Positions 52,294 through 60,531 of a stretch of 64,000 nt of DNA are shown one piece after another. The notes below the pieces were generated by a model. It was not told the DNA's origin. It saw nothing but the letters and a program-made list of their open reading frames with translations, and searched no databases. Source of the stretch: Rhizobacter koreensis (GTDB lineage: Bacteria; Pseudomonadota; Gammaproteobacteria; Burkholderiales; Burkholderiaceae_C); NCBI RefSeq assembly GCF_013366375.1, contig NZ_JABWMJ010000013.1, positions 79,824-143,823 on the forward strand, written 5' to 3'. Made by a program: the position numbers and the translations under genes. Numbering within the stretch: position 1 is the stretch's first letter; each line of letters begins with the position of its first letter.

Positions 52294-53160
52294 TCAATGG
52301 TGTTTGACCCTGTCGACGCCTTTGATGTCGTTCCAGTTCGTTGTTTGGTGACAAAGGAAGCACTGGTTCACCTTGGCTTCCGGCTGCCCGGCGATTCGAG
52401 CCGACATCATCGAGAAGTGCATCATGTTGTGGCTCGGAGGTTCTTTATGACACTGCGAGCACTCGGTCGAACGCGGCGACGGATGGACAAACCGGGCCAG
52501 TGTCCACTGAGTCGTGGCGTGGCACTGCACGCAATCGGTGCCGAGCAGCCCCTGATGACGATCTTTGGTCGCATGGCAGCCCACGCAGTTGAGCATCGAC
52601 TCGCCCGTACTCGGTCGCGGATGGTTGGCTGAAAGCTGCGGCGCGCTCGCCTGCCTCACTTCCGCAGAAGCCGCGCCCGGTGCTGCTGCTTGCACCCCGG
52701 AGCGAGACAGCCGGTTCAGCAGCTGGGTCGCTGCATCCACGTCAGCGGAACTCGACTGCAGTCCGGGCCTTGCTGTCCGCAGCAACTCATGACCAGCCTC
52801 CGCCAGCAGGGAATGGTCCATCGTCGTCGGCATGCGCTTTGTCCCCTGGTGCTCGACATGGCAACCGCTGCAGACCTGGACGTCCGCGTGAAAGGCCGTG
52901 GGCTGGCGTTGCAGCAGTGCGGCGTTATCGGCGTGGCACGTGACGCAGAGGGGAGACTCGACGCCTTTGACGGCGGTGTGACAAGCGACACATTGATCTG
53001 CAAGGAACGCATGCGATTGCGAGAGCGATCCTGGCGTCACTGCTTGTTGCCAGACACCGCGCGACCAGGATTCGCTCCGATTCCAGTCTACGCCGATGCC
53101 GACGGCGATCACGATCACGATTGCGCCCAGCAATGCGAGACAGAGCTTCAGCGAGCTCAT
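52294..53160 (-). CDS. Membrane-anchored heptahaem cytochrome c
   Basis: The 288-aa protein has an N-terminal anchor (LCLALLGAIVIVIAVGIGV) and seven haem motifs: CVACH, CVTCH, CSGCH, CVGCH, CVQCH, CSQCH and CFLCH. The motifs cluster as three plus four around a linker (about 120-185). Extra His residues could be axial ligands. It starts 1 bp after the stop of the b-type cytochrome gene, so they are co-expressed. It is a periplasmic multihaem electron carrier; the acceptor is unknown. Confidence 0.9.
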   Translation of the reverse strand: MSSLKLCLALLGAIVIVIAVGIGVDWNRSESWSRGVWQQAVTPGSLSQSHAFLADQCVACHTAVKGVESPLCVTCHADNAALLQRQPTAFHADVQVCSGCHVEHQGTKRMPTTMDHSLLAEAGHELLRTARPGLQSSSADVDAATQLLNRLSRSGVQAAAPGAASAEVRQASAPQLSANHPRPSTGESMLNCVGCHATKDRHQGLLGTDCVQCHATTQWTLARFVHPSPRSTECSQCHKEPPSHNMMHFSMMSARIAGQPEAKVNQCFLCHQTTNWNDIKGVDRVKHH

Positions 53161-53161
53161 G

Positions 53162-53911
53162 CTACGAAAGCCACCTTAGACCGTACTGCACCCCCGCACC
53201 AATGTGCATAGCGAGAACTACGTAAAAGCCGATGGAGAGCGCGATGTGCCACTTCAAGGAGCGCCCGAACCAGACCTTGAAGAACTCATGCAGACGAACC
53301 GAGTACTCGAGGTCCGCTACCGATTCGGCGATGCGCATGACTTCACCTGCGGCACCATCTTGTCGAGCGGCGAGCCCGAGCGATGTCAACCCGGCCGCCA
53401 GCGCCGGGGCCTGCGGCATCGCACTCGTGGCTGTCGACGACGCCTCCCGCACCCCCCACGCGTGGTCGAGATCGCCTCTGGCCGTCTGAAGCAGCACCTT
53501 CTTTTCCTTTATCTCAAGGGCCACATAGGCGAGCAGATAGCGGACCGCGAAGCCACTCACGATGACGAGCAGCATCAGTGCTGTCAGCGCAATACCCAGC
53601 CAGCTGTCGAACCGGTGACCGGTGTGAATGATCGCAAGCAAGGCGCCAAGAAGCCCTGCATAGACATGCAGGTCGAGCAAGGTCTTCATCCCCAGATACG
53701 GTGTCATCCAACCCCTGACCCACGGAATGCGCTTCGCGGCGGAGTACACGAGGGGGACCAGCATGAGCAGTGCGGCCGCGATCCCAAACGCGGCACCGAG
53801 TCCACTGCCCGGGAAGCGAGGCGAGCGGTGAAAGAAGAAGCCTAGCCAAGCCAGGAGAAGGACCGAGAGCACTCCGGTCAAGACGATGCCTTCGCGCTCT
53901 TTGCCTTTCAC
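53162..53911 (-). CDS. Membrane b-type cytochrome-like protein
   Basis: Product of about 249 aa with five membrane segments. His pairs in LHVYAGLLGALLAIIHTGH and WHIALSIGFYVVLAMHIG have about 13-14 residue spacing, consistent with two b haems. A variable loop (about 150-200) separates the pairs. The start is GTG at 53911, 2 bp after the reductase stop, with GGAGG 8 bases upstream. It would pass electrons from the flavin/2Fe-2S protein to the heptahaem cytochrome. Haem content is inferred from the His pattern. Confidence 0.75.
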   Translation of the reverse strand: MKGKEREGIVLTGVLSVLLLAWLGFFFHRSPRFPGSGLGAAFGIAAALLMLVPLVYSAAKRIPWVRGWMTPYLGMKTLLDLHVYAGLLGALLAIIHTGHRFDSWLGIALTALMLLVIVSGFAVRYLLAYVALEIKEKKVLLQTARGDLDHAWGVREASSTATSAMPQAPALAAGLTSLGLAARQDGAAGEVMRIAESVADLEYSVRLHEFFKVWFGRSLKWHIALSIGFYVVLAMHIGAGVQYGLRWLS

Positions 53912-53913
53912 CG

Positions 53914-55905
53914 CTAGGCCTCCACCGTAATCGGGGTCCTGGGCTTTGCCTGGCACGCGAGAATGATGCCGCTTGCTTTGTCCTCAGCATCCAGCGCATC
54001 GTCGACCGCCATGTCGACCTCTCCGGATGTCATCTTCACCTTGCAGATGCCGCAAGTTCCAACCCGGCAGGCGAATTCGATCCCGATGTCGAGCTCTTCT
54101 GACAGCTCGAGAACGGTCTGCCCATCGCGACTCTTGGACGCTTTTCCGGTGTTGGAAAAGGTGACTACAGGGCCCGTCGCAGGGGCCGCCGACCTGCCCG
54201 TCGCGCCCGGGCCGCCCGGCGTGGGCGCGGCGGTACCGAAGTCCTCGGTCTTGACCTGCTCCGGGGGAACCTTCAGTTCGTTAAGGATCGCCCTTACAGC
54301 GTCCATCATCACAGGCGGCCCACAAAGATGGATTCGACGCGAGCCAATGCCAGGGATCGTCTCCGCGAGGAATTCCTTTGTGATACGTCCTCGATGCCCT
54401 TGCCAATCGGTACCCTCCGGGCGCTCCATCGTGACTGCTACGTGCAGCCTCGGGTTGACCTGTTGGAGCTCGGCCACATCCTTGGCGAAAACGAAGTCAA
54501 CGGGAGCACGGCAGGCATAGACGAAATAGATCTCACCGGCCCACGACTGCTCGGTTAAATAGCGAGTGATGCTCATCATCGGGGTGATGCCGACGCCGCC
54601 GGCGATGAGGACGATGCTGTCCGCCTCCGCTCCGGTGAACGTAAAACGCCCTACCGGGCCGCCCGCATCGATTCTGTCGCCGACTTTGAGAAGATCGTCC
54701 ACGTGACGCGATACCGCACCGCGCGGCTCACGTTTGACAGTTACATCGACGAACCCACGCTGTGTCGGTGACGAAGAGATGGAATAGCTGCGGTTCATCT
54801 TCGCGCCGCCGATCCAGAACGTCAGGTTGAGGAACTGACCCGGTAAGAATGTGAACGGCAGGGGCCCATTGCCGCTAACAGGCAACAGGCGCAGCGTCTT
54901 GACGCTTGGCGTCTCGCTCATGATGGCGCCGACGCGCAGTTGCCCTTGCCATTTGGCGGTGGCGGGTGCGACTGGCGTTGTCGCGGCACCCGGCGCCGGG
55001 GATGCCGCGTCCCGGGAGGTGGTGCCTGGCGGCAGTACGGCAGCGGGTTCGTTCGCAAAGGTGGTTGGGCCGGAGGCCACCGGCGGCGCTCCTCCAGTTG
55101 ATGGCCGGTCCACATCGGCCGGTGCTCCTCCAGCGCGCGATGCAGGGGTAGGTGGCGGCCCCTCTTTCGGTTCGATACGTCCAAACAGGCTCGCCGTGCG
55201 TCGCATCTTGAAGAAGTACATCGCGACCATCGCCACTGCAAAGGCGACAAGCAATGCCATAACGAAAAGGTGCAGGGGGAGGACCCCGAGCACGGTGCGT
55301 GGGTCCTTGCGCCGGTTGGCATCCGCAAGGTTCATCTCACGCTTGAACCACTCGGAAGCGATATTCCGCGGCGGTGCCCCTTCCTGAAGAAGCCGGTGGG
55401 CGGCCACACCGCTGTCCACCTGGCCGACGCCGTCGCGGGACTCCTGGAGTGCCTGGCTGGCGGCCTCGTGGTCGCCAGTTTCGACGGCTCGCGCCAAACG
55501 CTCTTGCGCCTCCTGCAGGAGCACCGAGCCCTCATAGATCCGCTCGGCGGCCATTCGCTGCACGTCAGCGCGTTGCTCTGGCGTCAGCGCAGGAAGACCC
55601 ATCAGGGACGGGTAGAGCTCCTTCCGCCCTCCGCCCATCATCCCTTCCATCATCTTCGGCATCCCCTGCACTCCAGCGGACGAACCTGGCATGCCGGAGC
55701 CGCTCGCGGCAGCCTCAGGCAACGCAGGAATGCCGCTTTCTGCGGGGCTGTCGGGAGTGATGACCGTTGTCGGCGATGCCGGCAGGGGGGCTGACGCCGC
55801 GCCTCCGGGGTGATGAGCCTCGTTGGCCCCGCTCCAAGCTGGCCACAGCATCGCCAGTGAAGCGGCTCCCGCGATGACCTTTAAGGTCCCAGGAGTTCGC
55901 TTCAT
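53914..55905 (-). CDS. Membrane-anchored flavin/2Fe-2S NAD(P)H oxidoreductase
   Basis: Protein of about 663 aa. A signal or anchor is followed by a Met-rich stretch (MPKMMEGMMGGG, about 82-93), a helical region and a second membrane helix (LFVMALLVAFAVAMVAMYFF, about 213-232). After a Pro/Ala linker comes an FNR-like module with FAD motif RSYSISSSP and NAD-site LIAGGVGITPMMS and LCGPPVMMDAV. The C-terminal plant-type [2Fe-2S] domain is CRVGTCGICKVKM plus a distal CQ (ILACQAK). Cytoplasmic NAD(P)H would donate electrons. The ATG at 55905 is chosen for the signal. Confidence 0.9.
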   Translation of the reverse strand: MKRTPGTLKVIAGAASLAMLWPAWSGANEAHHPGGAASAPLPASPTTVITPDSPAESGIPALPEAAASGSGMPGSSAGVQGMPKMMEGMMGGGRKELYPSLMGLPALTPEQRADVQRMAAERIYEGSVLLQEAQERLARAVETGDHEAASQALQESRDGVGQVDSGVAAHRLLQEGAPPRNIASEWFKREMNLADANRRKDPRTVLGVLPLHLFVMALLVAFAVAMVAMYFFKMRRTASLFGRIEPKEGPPPTPASRAGGAPADVDRPSTGGAPPVASGPTTFANEPAAVLPPGTTSRDAASPAPGAATTPVAPATAKWQGQLRVGAIMSETPSVKTLRLLPVSGNGPLPFTFLPGQFLNLTFWIGGAKMNRSYSISSSPTQRGFVDVTVKREPRGAVSRHVDDLLKVGDRIDAGGPVGRFTFTGAEADSIVLIAGGVGITPMMSITRYLTEQSWAGEIYFVYACRAPVDFVFAKDVAELQQVNPRLHVAVTMERPEGTDWQGHRGRITKEFLAETIPGIGSRRIHLCGPPVMMDAVRAILNELKVPPEQVKTEDFGTAAPTPGGPGATGRSAAPATGPVVTFSNTGKASKSRDGQTVLELSEELDIGIEFACRVGTCGICKVKMTSGEVDMAVDDALDAEDKASGIILACQAKPRTPITVEA

Positions 55906-55999
55906 GAGGCGCCCCACGCTAGCCCGCAAAAGGACGATTGGCATTCACTTGTCCTCAGCCCTCTGCTAGCACCCCGCTATGCAGATGAGCCTCGCAACG

Positions 56000-56809
56000 T
56001 CACTCCATCTTCATCGGTGCCATCGGGGCCGCCGCGGGCGCGGCTTGGCGGGGGGCCGCGGCGGGCGCCACCCGTGTCATCGGCTTGGTACCGAGCAACG
56101 CCGCCTGCTGATCAGGAGTGAGGACTTTTGCTGCCTCTCCGACCGCCCGGATGAACGCCAGCCGCTGATTGCCGCGCAGAGTTTCAATGGCGCGGACCGC
56201 TGCGTCAATCTTGGTCGCGTCTGGCGCAGCTGCCGATGTCAGCGTCCAGAGTTCCTGTTCCAAGTCCTCCACGCGCCGGGCAGCAGTCGCTTGATCCAAT
56301 GCGGACTTCTCCTTGATCCCGTTGAGAGCGGTCTGCTGAGCTGTCGTCAGTGAGATGTGCTGCGGGTGATCGAGAAAGAATCCGGTCGCACCGACGTGAT
56401 ACAGATGCGAAGCTCCCGGGAAACCCGGCAGGGCGGCGTTAGGAGTCGTGCTCTTGGAGCCTTGGCGAGCTTGCATCGGCGCCCGCATGCGACCCATCAT
56501 GTCCATGCTCGAGGGCGTCGCCATGGGATCCTGAGCGCCACCGGCCGGATCGCCCATGGGTGCTCCGGGCGACATCGGCATCCCGCTCTTCATCTTCGTG
56601 TCGGGCATCGCAGCCATACCGGGCTTTTTCTCCATCTCGTCCATCTTTTTCATCTTCATCTCGTCCATGTCCATCATGGCGAGGTATCGAAGAGGGGTCT
56701 CGGACGCTTCCACTTGGGAGGACTGAGCCCATAGGGAGGGACTACCGAAAGCCAGGGCGATTGCCGTGGCAGTCGGCGCGAGAACGGTCTTCAGGCGAAG
56801 GCTTGACAT
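56000..56809 (-). CDS. Spy/CpxP-like Met-rich periplasmic protein
   Basis: The 269-aa protein has a signal (LAFGSPSLWA), a long Met/Asp/Lys-rich segment (MMDMDEMKMKKMDEMEKKPG) and a helical domain with LTTAQQTALNGIKEKSALDQ and LTPDQQAALLG, typical of the LTxxQ Spy/CpxP family. It heads the minus-strand operon that continues with the reductase; AGGAGC precedes the ATG. It may be a periplasmic metal buffer or chaperone induced by copper stress. Confidence 0.8.
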   Translation of the reverse strand: MSSLRLKTVLAPTATAIALAFGSPSLWAQSSQVEASETPLRYLAMMDMDEMKMKKMDEMEKKPGMAAMPDTKMKSGMPMSPGAPMGDPAGGAQDPMATPSSMDMMGRMRAPMQARQGSKSTTPNAALPGFPGASHLYHVGATGFFLDHPQHISLTTAQQTALNGIKEKSALDQATAARRVEDLEQELWTLTSAAAPDATKIDAAVRAIETLRGNQRLAFIRAVGEAAKVLTPDQQAALLGTKPMTRVAPAAAPRQAAPAAAPMAPMKME

Positions 56810-57041
56810 GTCTTGCTCCTAACTCGTTGGATAATGAACCCAGGCCGCGCGATGCTTTGATCGTTTCAGCTACGCCGGAGCTAAGCTTTCCAGTGCCACC
56901 GCGACCCGGGCGCCATCGCCCAGCGCATTCGGCTCTGCACGGCTATTGGGTACTCGGTTGGTTCTGACGTAGATTCTTGGCTCCTTGACTTCCTTTGTCG
57001 AAGCAGCTGACGTCGAAGCGTCAGGGTGGCATGGCTTCGCT
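56810..57041. other. Intergenic region with a possible frameshifted extension
   Basis: No separate gene is firm here. A minus-strand frame (57099-56881) gives a protein-like stretch MLCSDTITLQKALETCHELK that could be the continuation of the small secreted gene at 57042-57230 after a one-base change in a G run. Confidence 0.4.
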
Positions 57042-57230
57042 TTAGCTCGTGGCACGTCTCGAGCGCCTTCTGCAGCGTGATCGTGTCGCTGCAGAGCATC
57101 GCTGTAATTCCCCCCGCGCCGCCGCGGTCCCGCTAAATGTCGCTGAGGACCCCACCGACCCATACGCCACTGCGGCCCCTGCGGTCATTGCCAGCACGGC
57201 GCCAAATGAGAGAGAGGCGCTTGTTTTCAT
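57042..57230 (-). CDS. Small secreted protein under FNR-type promoter, possibly frameshifted
   Basis: The frame from ATG 57230 encodes a signal peptide (MKTSASLSFGAVLAMTAGAA) and then a short Arg-rich end, 62 aa in all. AAGGAAG lies 7 bases upstream of the ATG. A G-run at about 57111 offers a shift to a frame giving TITLQKALETCHELKRSHAT, which looks more protein-like; the natural product may thus be longer. The FNR-type promoter upstream supports a real gene. No family is recognised. Confidence 0.48.
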   Translation of the reverse strand: MKTSASLSFGAVLAMTAGAAVAYGSVGSSATFSGTAAARGELQRCSAATRSRCRRRSRRATS

Positions 57231-57294
57231 GGTTACTTCCTTAGCCCGCGGAGCAGCGGAGGAATCCACGTGCCCGACGCGGCGGCGAAGAGTC

Positions 57295-57336
57295 AATATA
57301 TTTGTGCGGCTGCGTACCGACATTGATCCTTGTCAA
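57295..57336 (-). promoter_or_regulatory. FNR/Dnr-type class II promoter (57230 gene)
   Basis: The reverse complement of 57323-57336 is TTGACAAGGATCAA, a strong FNR/Dnr box. TATATT at 57300-57295 is a good -10. The box centre (57329.5) is 41.5 bp from the implied start near 57288, the classical class II position. Confidence 0.75.
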
Positions 57337-57521
57337 CAAAACAGGCCCTGCGGCTTCGCGGGCAAGCACGTGCGGCGTAGGACACCGGCAACACCAGGTC
57401 AATCGCCCCGCGCTAACACGCCCTCACTTGGTGCGGTGGGGGTCTTTACGTCCCCGCGCTGTCCTCGGTGCGCCCCTGGCGGGGCTGGCCTGCACTTGCT
57501 CCGATCGGATCACGAAGCTGT

Positions 57522-59174
57522 CTAAAGCAACTCTTCAGGGACCAGCGGTGCGAACAGCCGGAGCAGCATACGAACCCAGAAGCCCGCCTCCGGCTCTTCG
57601 ACATGCACTTCGTCCGCTGCCCCAAGCATCAGCCTCTCCAGGCGGCCGGCAGCAGTCAGGCGCAACCGATGCGCGCCCTGCAGCATGCCAAATCTCGCCA
57701 GCCGCCCCGCCTCGCGGGCAATTTCCGGGCTGTGAATGAACAATCCCAATTCGGTGTTGTAGCGTTCGGAGCGAGGATCGAAGTTCATCGAACCGATGAA
57801 CAGCTTGTCGTCGTCGAACACGGCAGCCTTGGTGTGCAGGCCACCTACCGAAGCGCCGAACATGAACCGCCTTGTTTCGCGTCCAGCTCGGATGGGGCTC
57901 AGCTCGTACAAGTCGACCCCGAGCTTGAGCAGCTCATCGCGATAACGAAGGTAAGCGGTGTGAACAAGGGGTTGGTCCGTGGAAGCCAAAGAGTTCGTCA
58001 GCACACTGATGTTGACGCCCCGTTCCCGCGCTGCCCGAATCATCTCCATGCCTTCGGCGCCGGGGATGAAGTACGGCGAAACCAGAACTGCCTCGTCGCT
58101 CGAGTCGCGAATGTGCTCAAGGACGTTGAATCGCACGCGCGTGGAGGGCTCGTGCAGGTCCATTCTGAAGGACTTGTCGTCAGAAGCCATGCCGGGCGCA
58201 TCGGCAAATGCCTCTGCAGAACTCCACGCGAGCCCAAGCTTCCCGTCATCAAGTTCCTCGGAAATAGGCCCGTAGCCAAGTACATCAGTGGCGGGCGCGG
58301 CCCGGGACATTGGTTCGAGCACAGAAATGGTGACTTCCTCGAAACGCGCCTGGAGTTCGGCCCGGGGTTCGCCTGTCACCGCGATCGATTCCAACGGATA
58401 GGCGGCCGGACTGTTCCAATACTCGTCGAACAGCCGGGCGAGCTCCGGGACGATCGCTCCACTGGCGAACACATCGAGATCGATGAAGTTGGCCAGCAGG
58501 TGCCGAGTGAAGTATTCGTCGGCGATGTTGCGCCCCCCCGCTACGGCCATGGCTCCATCCGCGATGAACAGCTTGTTATGCATTCGGCGGTTGAGACGGC
58601 GGAAGTCAAACAACGACGCAGCAAATCGCGTGAGCATCCGCTGGCGGCCGGCTGGAAACGGATTGAAGAGCCGCACCTCGACGTTGGGCTCCGCCGCCAG
58701 CCCCAAAAGCAGTGCGTCCTGGCCGGAGGTGTTCAGATCATCCAAAAGCAAACGTACGCGCACCCCTCGGCGGGATGCGTCCCGCAACGCGCGCAACATG
58801 GACTTGCCGGTTGCATCACTCTTGATCAGGTAATACTGCAAGTCGAGAGACTGTTCGGAACGGCGCGCGAGCTCTAACCTGGTGCTGAGTGCGAAGGCGC
58901 CGGACGGCAACAGTCGAAAGCCGCTCAACGCACGGTCGGGCGACGACGCCTCGACGATCGTCTCAAGCTTGGTCTCTTTTGTGGCCTTGATGGCCGTTGA
59001 CGGTGTGCGCAGGACAGTAGTCGGCAGGCCGGCGCATCCCGCAGCGAACGTGACAAGGAAAAGCACACTCGCCAGACCAATCAAGCTGCGCACTCCACGA
59101 GTCAGGAGCGACCGCAGAACGAAGAGGTACGGCTCAGCCCGCGGGTTACGCAGTGATGACATCGTGTTGATCAT
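57522..59174 (-). CDS. Phospholipase D-like lipoprotein (paralogue)
   Basis: Protein of about 550 aa with lipobox (FLVTFAAGCAGLPTT) and two HKD sites, HNKLFIADGAMAVAGGRN and HTKAAVFDDDKLFIGSMN. It is homologous over its length to the protein at 28833-30446, including the C-terminal block (SPRAEGM-type region and ERYNTELGLFIHSPE). The start ATG at 59174 overlaps the stop of the DUF1622 gene (ATGA). It may alter phospholipids or another phosphodiester; specificity is unknown. Confidence 0.88.
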   Translation of the reverse strand: MINTMSSLRNPRAEPYLFVLRSLLTRGVRSLIGLASVLFLVTFAAGCAGLPTTVLRTPSTAIKATKETKLETIVEASSPDRALSGFRLLPSGAFALSTRLELARRSEQSLDLQYYLIKSDATGKSMLRALRDASRRGVRVRLLLDDLNTSGQDALLLGLAAEPNVEVRLFNPFPAGRQRMLTRFAASLFDFRRLNRRMHNKLFIADGAMAVAGGRNIADEYFTRHLLANFIDLDVFASGAIVPELARLFDEYWNSPAAYPLESIAVTGEPRAELQARFEEVTISVLEPMSRAAPATDVLGYGPISEELDDGKLGLAWSSAEAFADAPGMASDDKSFRMDLHEPSTRVRFNVLEHIRDSSDEAVLVSPYFIPGAEGMEMIRAARERGVNISVLTNSLASTDQPLVHTAYLRYRDELLKLGVDLYELSPIRAGRETRRFMFGASVGGLHTKAAVFDDDKLFIGSMNFDPRSERYNTELGLFIHSPEIAREAGRLARFGMLQGAHRLRLTAAGRLERLMLGAADEVHVEEPEAGFWVRMLLRLFAPLVPEELL

Positions 59175-59533
59175 TGCGTATCGTCGGAGCCAGAGCCAAG
59201 ACGCTGCCAAGGCCAACGGCCCTCGATCTCAACCTGTAGCGCCATACTCAGAACGGTGCGAATCAGGACGATGACAGCCAACACTGCGACGTTCTGAAGC
59301 GTAGGCGCCACGACGACGGTCCTGATGATGTCGCCTGCTACCAGAAACTCCAGGCCAAGGACGATTGCGCCGCCGAAGTCCTGCCGAAAACGACGCATGT
59401 TCAGCTGGCCCGCCGTGGAGGCGCTGCCCAAAAGCCGGGCGGCAGCGAACAACGCGCCGCCAGCAATGACGACGACGCCGACGGCATCAAACGCGAGGCC
59501 GACCCACGCCATGACATCTCGAAAGCTACTCAC
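59171..59533 (-). CDS. DUF1622 membrane protein
   Basis: The 120-aa protein has three predicted helices (AFDAVGVVVIAGGALFAAA, GAIVLGLEFLVAGDIIRTVV and NVAVLAVIVLIRTVLSMAL) and the DUF1622 core LGLEFLVAGDIIRTV. Function of the family is unknown. It is coupled to the phospholipase D-like gene by ATGA, so the two are probably made together. Confidence 0.88.
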   Translation of the reverse strand: MSSFRDVMAWVGLAFDAVGVVVIAGGALFAAARLLGSASTAGQLNMRRFRQDFGGAIVLGLEFLVAGDIIRTVVVAPTLQNVAVLAVIVLIRTVLSMALQVEIEGRWPWQRLGSGSDDTQ

Positions 59534-59560
59534 GGAGAGGCGCGCCGAATTCCCGTGCGG

Positions 59561-59824
59561 TCAACGATCGCGGCCTCGGTTGAGGCTGTTCAACCGTCGG
59601 GCCCACGCGCTCAGCACCAGAAGTGTCATCACAAACCCCGACCAAGCGATGGAACGAGCTTCTACCATGCGGCTGACGTCCATACGTTGACATCGCTTGT
59701 TCATGAAGCCGGTTAATTGTCCATTGCTGGGGCCCCAACAACCGTGCAGAGTGCATAGCAAACCTTCGGCGATGGCAAGTGCTTGCTTGGTCGCAGGGGT
59801 GACATGACACCGACTCCATGGCAC
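59561..59824 (-). CDS. Possible small membrane protein
   Basis: The 87-codon frame starts at GTG 59824, about 38 bases after the implied start of an FNR-type promoter. It encodes PATKQALAIAEGLLCTLHGC and a later hydrophobic helix (SIAWSGFVMTLLVLSAWA). Coding evidence is weak apart from the promoter. It could instead be a leader region for the DUF1622 operon. Confidence 0.33.
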   Translation of the reverse strand: MPWSRCHVTPATKQALAIAEGLLCTLHGCWGPSNGQLTGFMNKRCQRMDVSRMVEARSIAWSGFVMTLLVLSAWARRLNSLNRGRDR

Positions 59825-59868
59825 AGACTTCCGGCGAAGCGTTTACGCTGCTGCGACGAGTGCAGCGC

Positions 59869-59910
59869 ATGCTAGGGAGACAGCGGCGTCGCGTGTTTGA
59901 TCCACGTCAA
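59869..59910 (-). promoter_or_regulatory. FNR/Dnr-type class II promoter (DUF1622 side)
   Basis: The reverse complement of 59897-59910 is TTGACGTGGATCAA, and TAGCAT at 59874-59869 is a plausible -10. The box centre is 41.5 bp from the implied start near 59862. It points to the DUF1622 and phospholipase D genes. Confidence 0.65.
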
Positions 59911-60041
59911 ACTTCTAGATTCGGGTATGGTCGACTTAGCCGTCGAAGCCAAGTCCGGCTATAGGCGTCACCAGCTCACTAGCCGCTATGCTCAAACGCA
60001 TTTGGTGCTGATGTCTCGGCGGGGTAGAAGGGACACTTCCC

Positions 60042-60082
60042 TTGACGAAGATCAAGGCCGAGCACGGGCAGGCGTCTAGGAT
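60042..60082 (+). promoter_or_regulatory. FNR/Dnr-type class II promoter (60235 operon)
   Basis: TTGACGAAGATCAA at 60042-60055 lies within the larger palindrome CCTTGACGAAGATCAAGG. TAGGAT at 60077-60082 is the -10. Box centre to implied start (about 60090) is 41.5 bp. It drives the plus-strand genes from 60235. Confidence 0.75.
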
Positions 60083-60234
60083 GGGTTTCGGCAATCGCAA
60101 GGAAGTCATTTGAAACGCGTACCCGCCTTCCCACCTGTACGGACCTACGCAGCTGGGGGGCTGCCCGCTGCCGCACGGCGCGATGCCAGGAAAGGTCAGC
60201 GTCTGCAGCTCCGCTGTTTCGCGGGAGTAGCCGT

Positions 60235-60531
60235 ATGAGCACCGGCCGGGGCGCCGTGCCTTCAGGCCCGACACGCTTCTGGGGCTCACGCCATGCTGTT
60301 GGGCTGGTGGTGCTGGGCGCCGTCGCTGCGTACTTTCTGCTGAGCGAGCACCGCGCCCATTTCTTCGGTGCGCTGCCTTTCTTGCTGTTCCTAGCATGTC
60401 CGCTGATGCACATCTTCATGCACCGCGGGCATGACGGACGGCACGGTGGTCCTGTTCGCCACCCGGATGACGCAGGTGCCGACGGCCCGTCGGCCTCGGC
60501 ACGACGGACCGAAGTCGGGGAGCAGCCATGA
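60235..60531 (+). CDS. DUF2933 small membrane protein
   Basis: The 98-aa protein has two hydrophobic stretches (AVGLVVLGAVAAYFLLSEH and FFGALPFLLFLACPLMHIFM) with EHRAHFFGALPFLLFLACPL, the DUF2933 signature. The tail is His-rich (MHRGHDGRHGG). CGGGAG precedes the ATG at 60235. It overlaps the next gene by ATGA. The family commonly sits next to isoprenylcysteine methyltransferase-like proteins in metal loci. Confidence 0.8.
   Translation: MSTGRGAVPSGPTRFWGSRHAVGLVVLGAVAAYFLLSEHRAHFFGALPFLLFLACPLMHIFMHRGHDGRHGGPVRHPDDAGADGPSASARRTEVGEQP

Noticed and set aside
57468..58877. A 469-codon plus-strand frame
   Set aside because: Antisense to the phospholipase D-like gene; no motifs.
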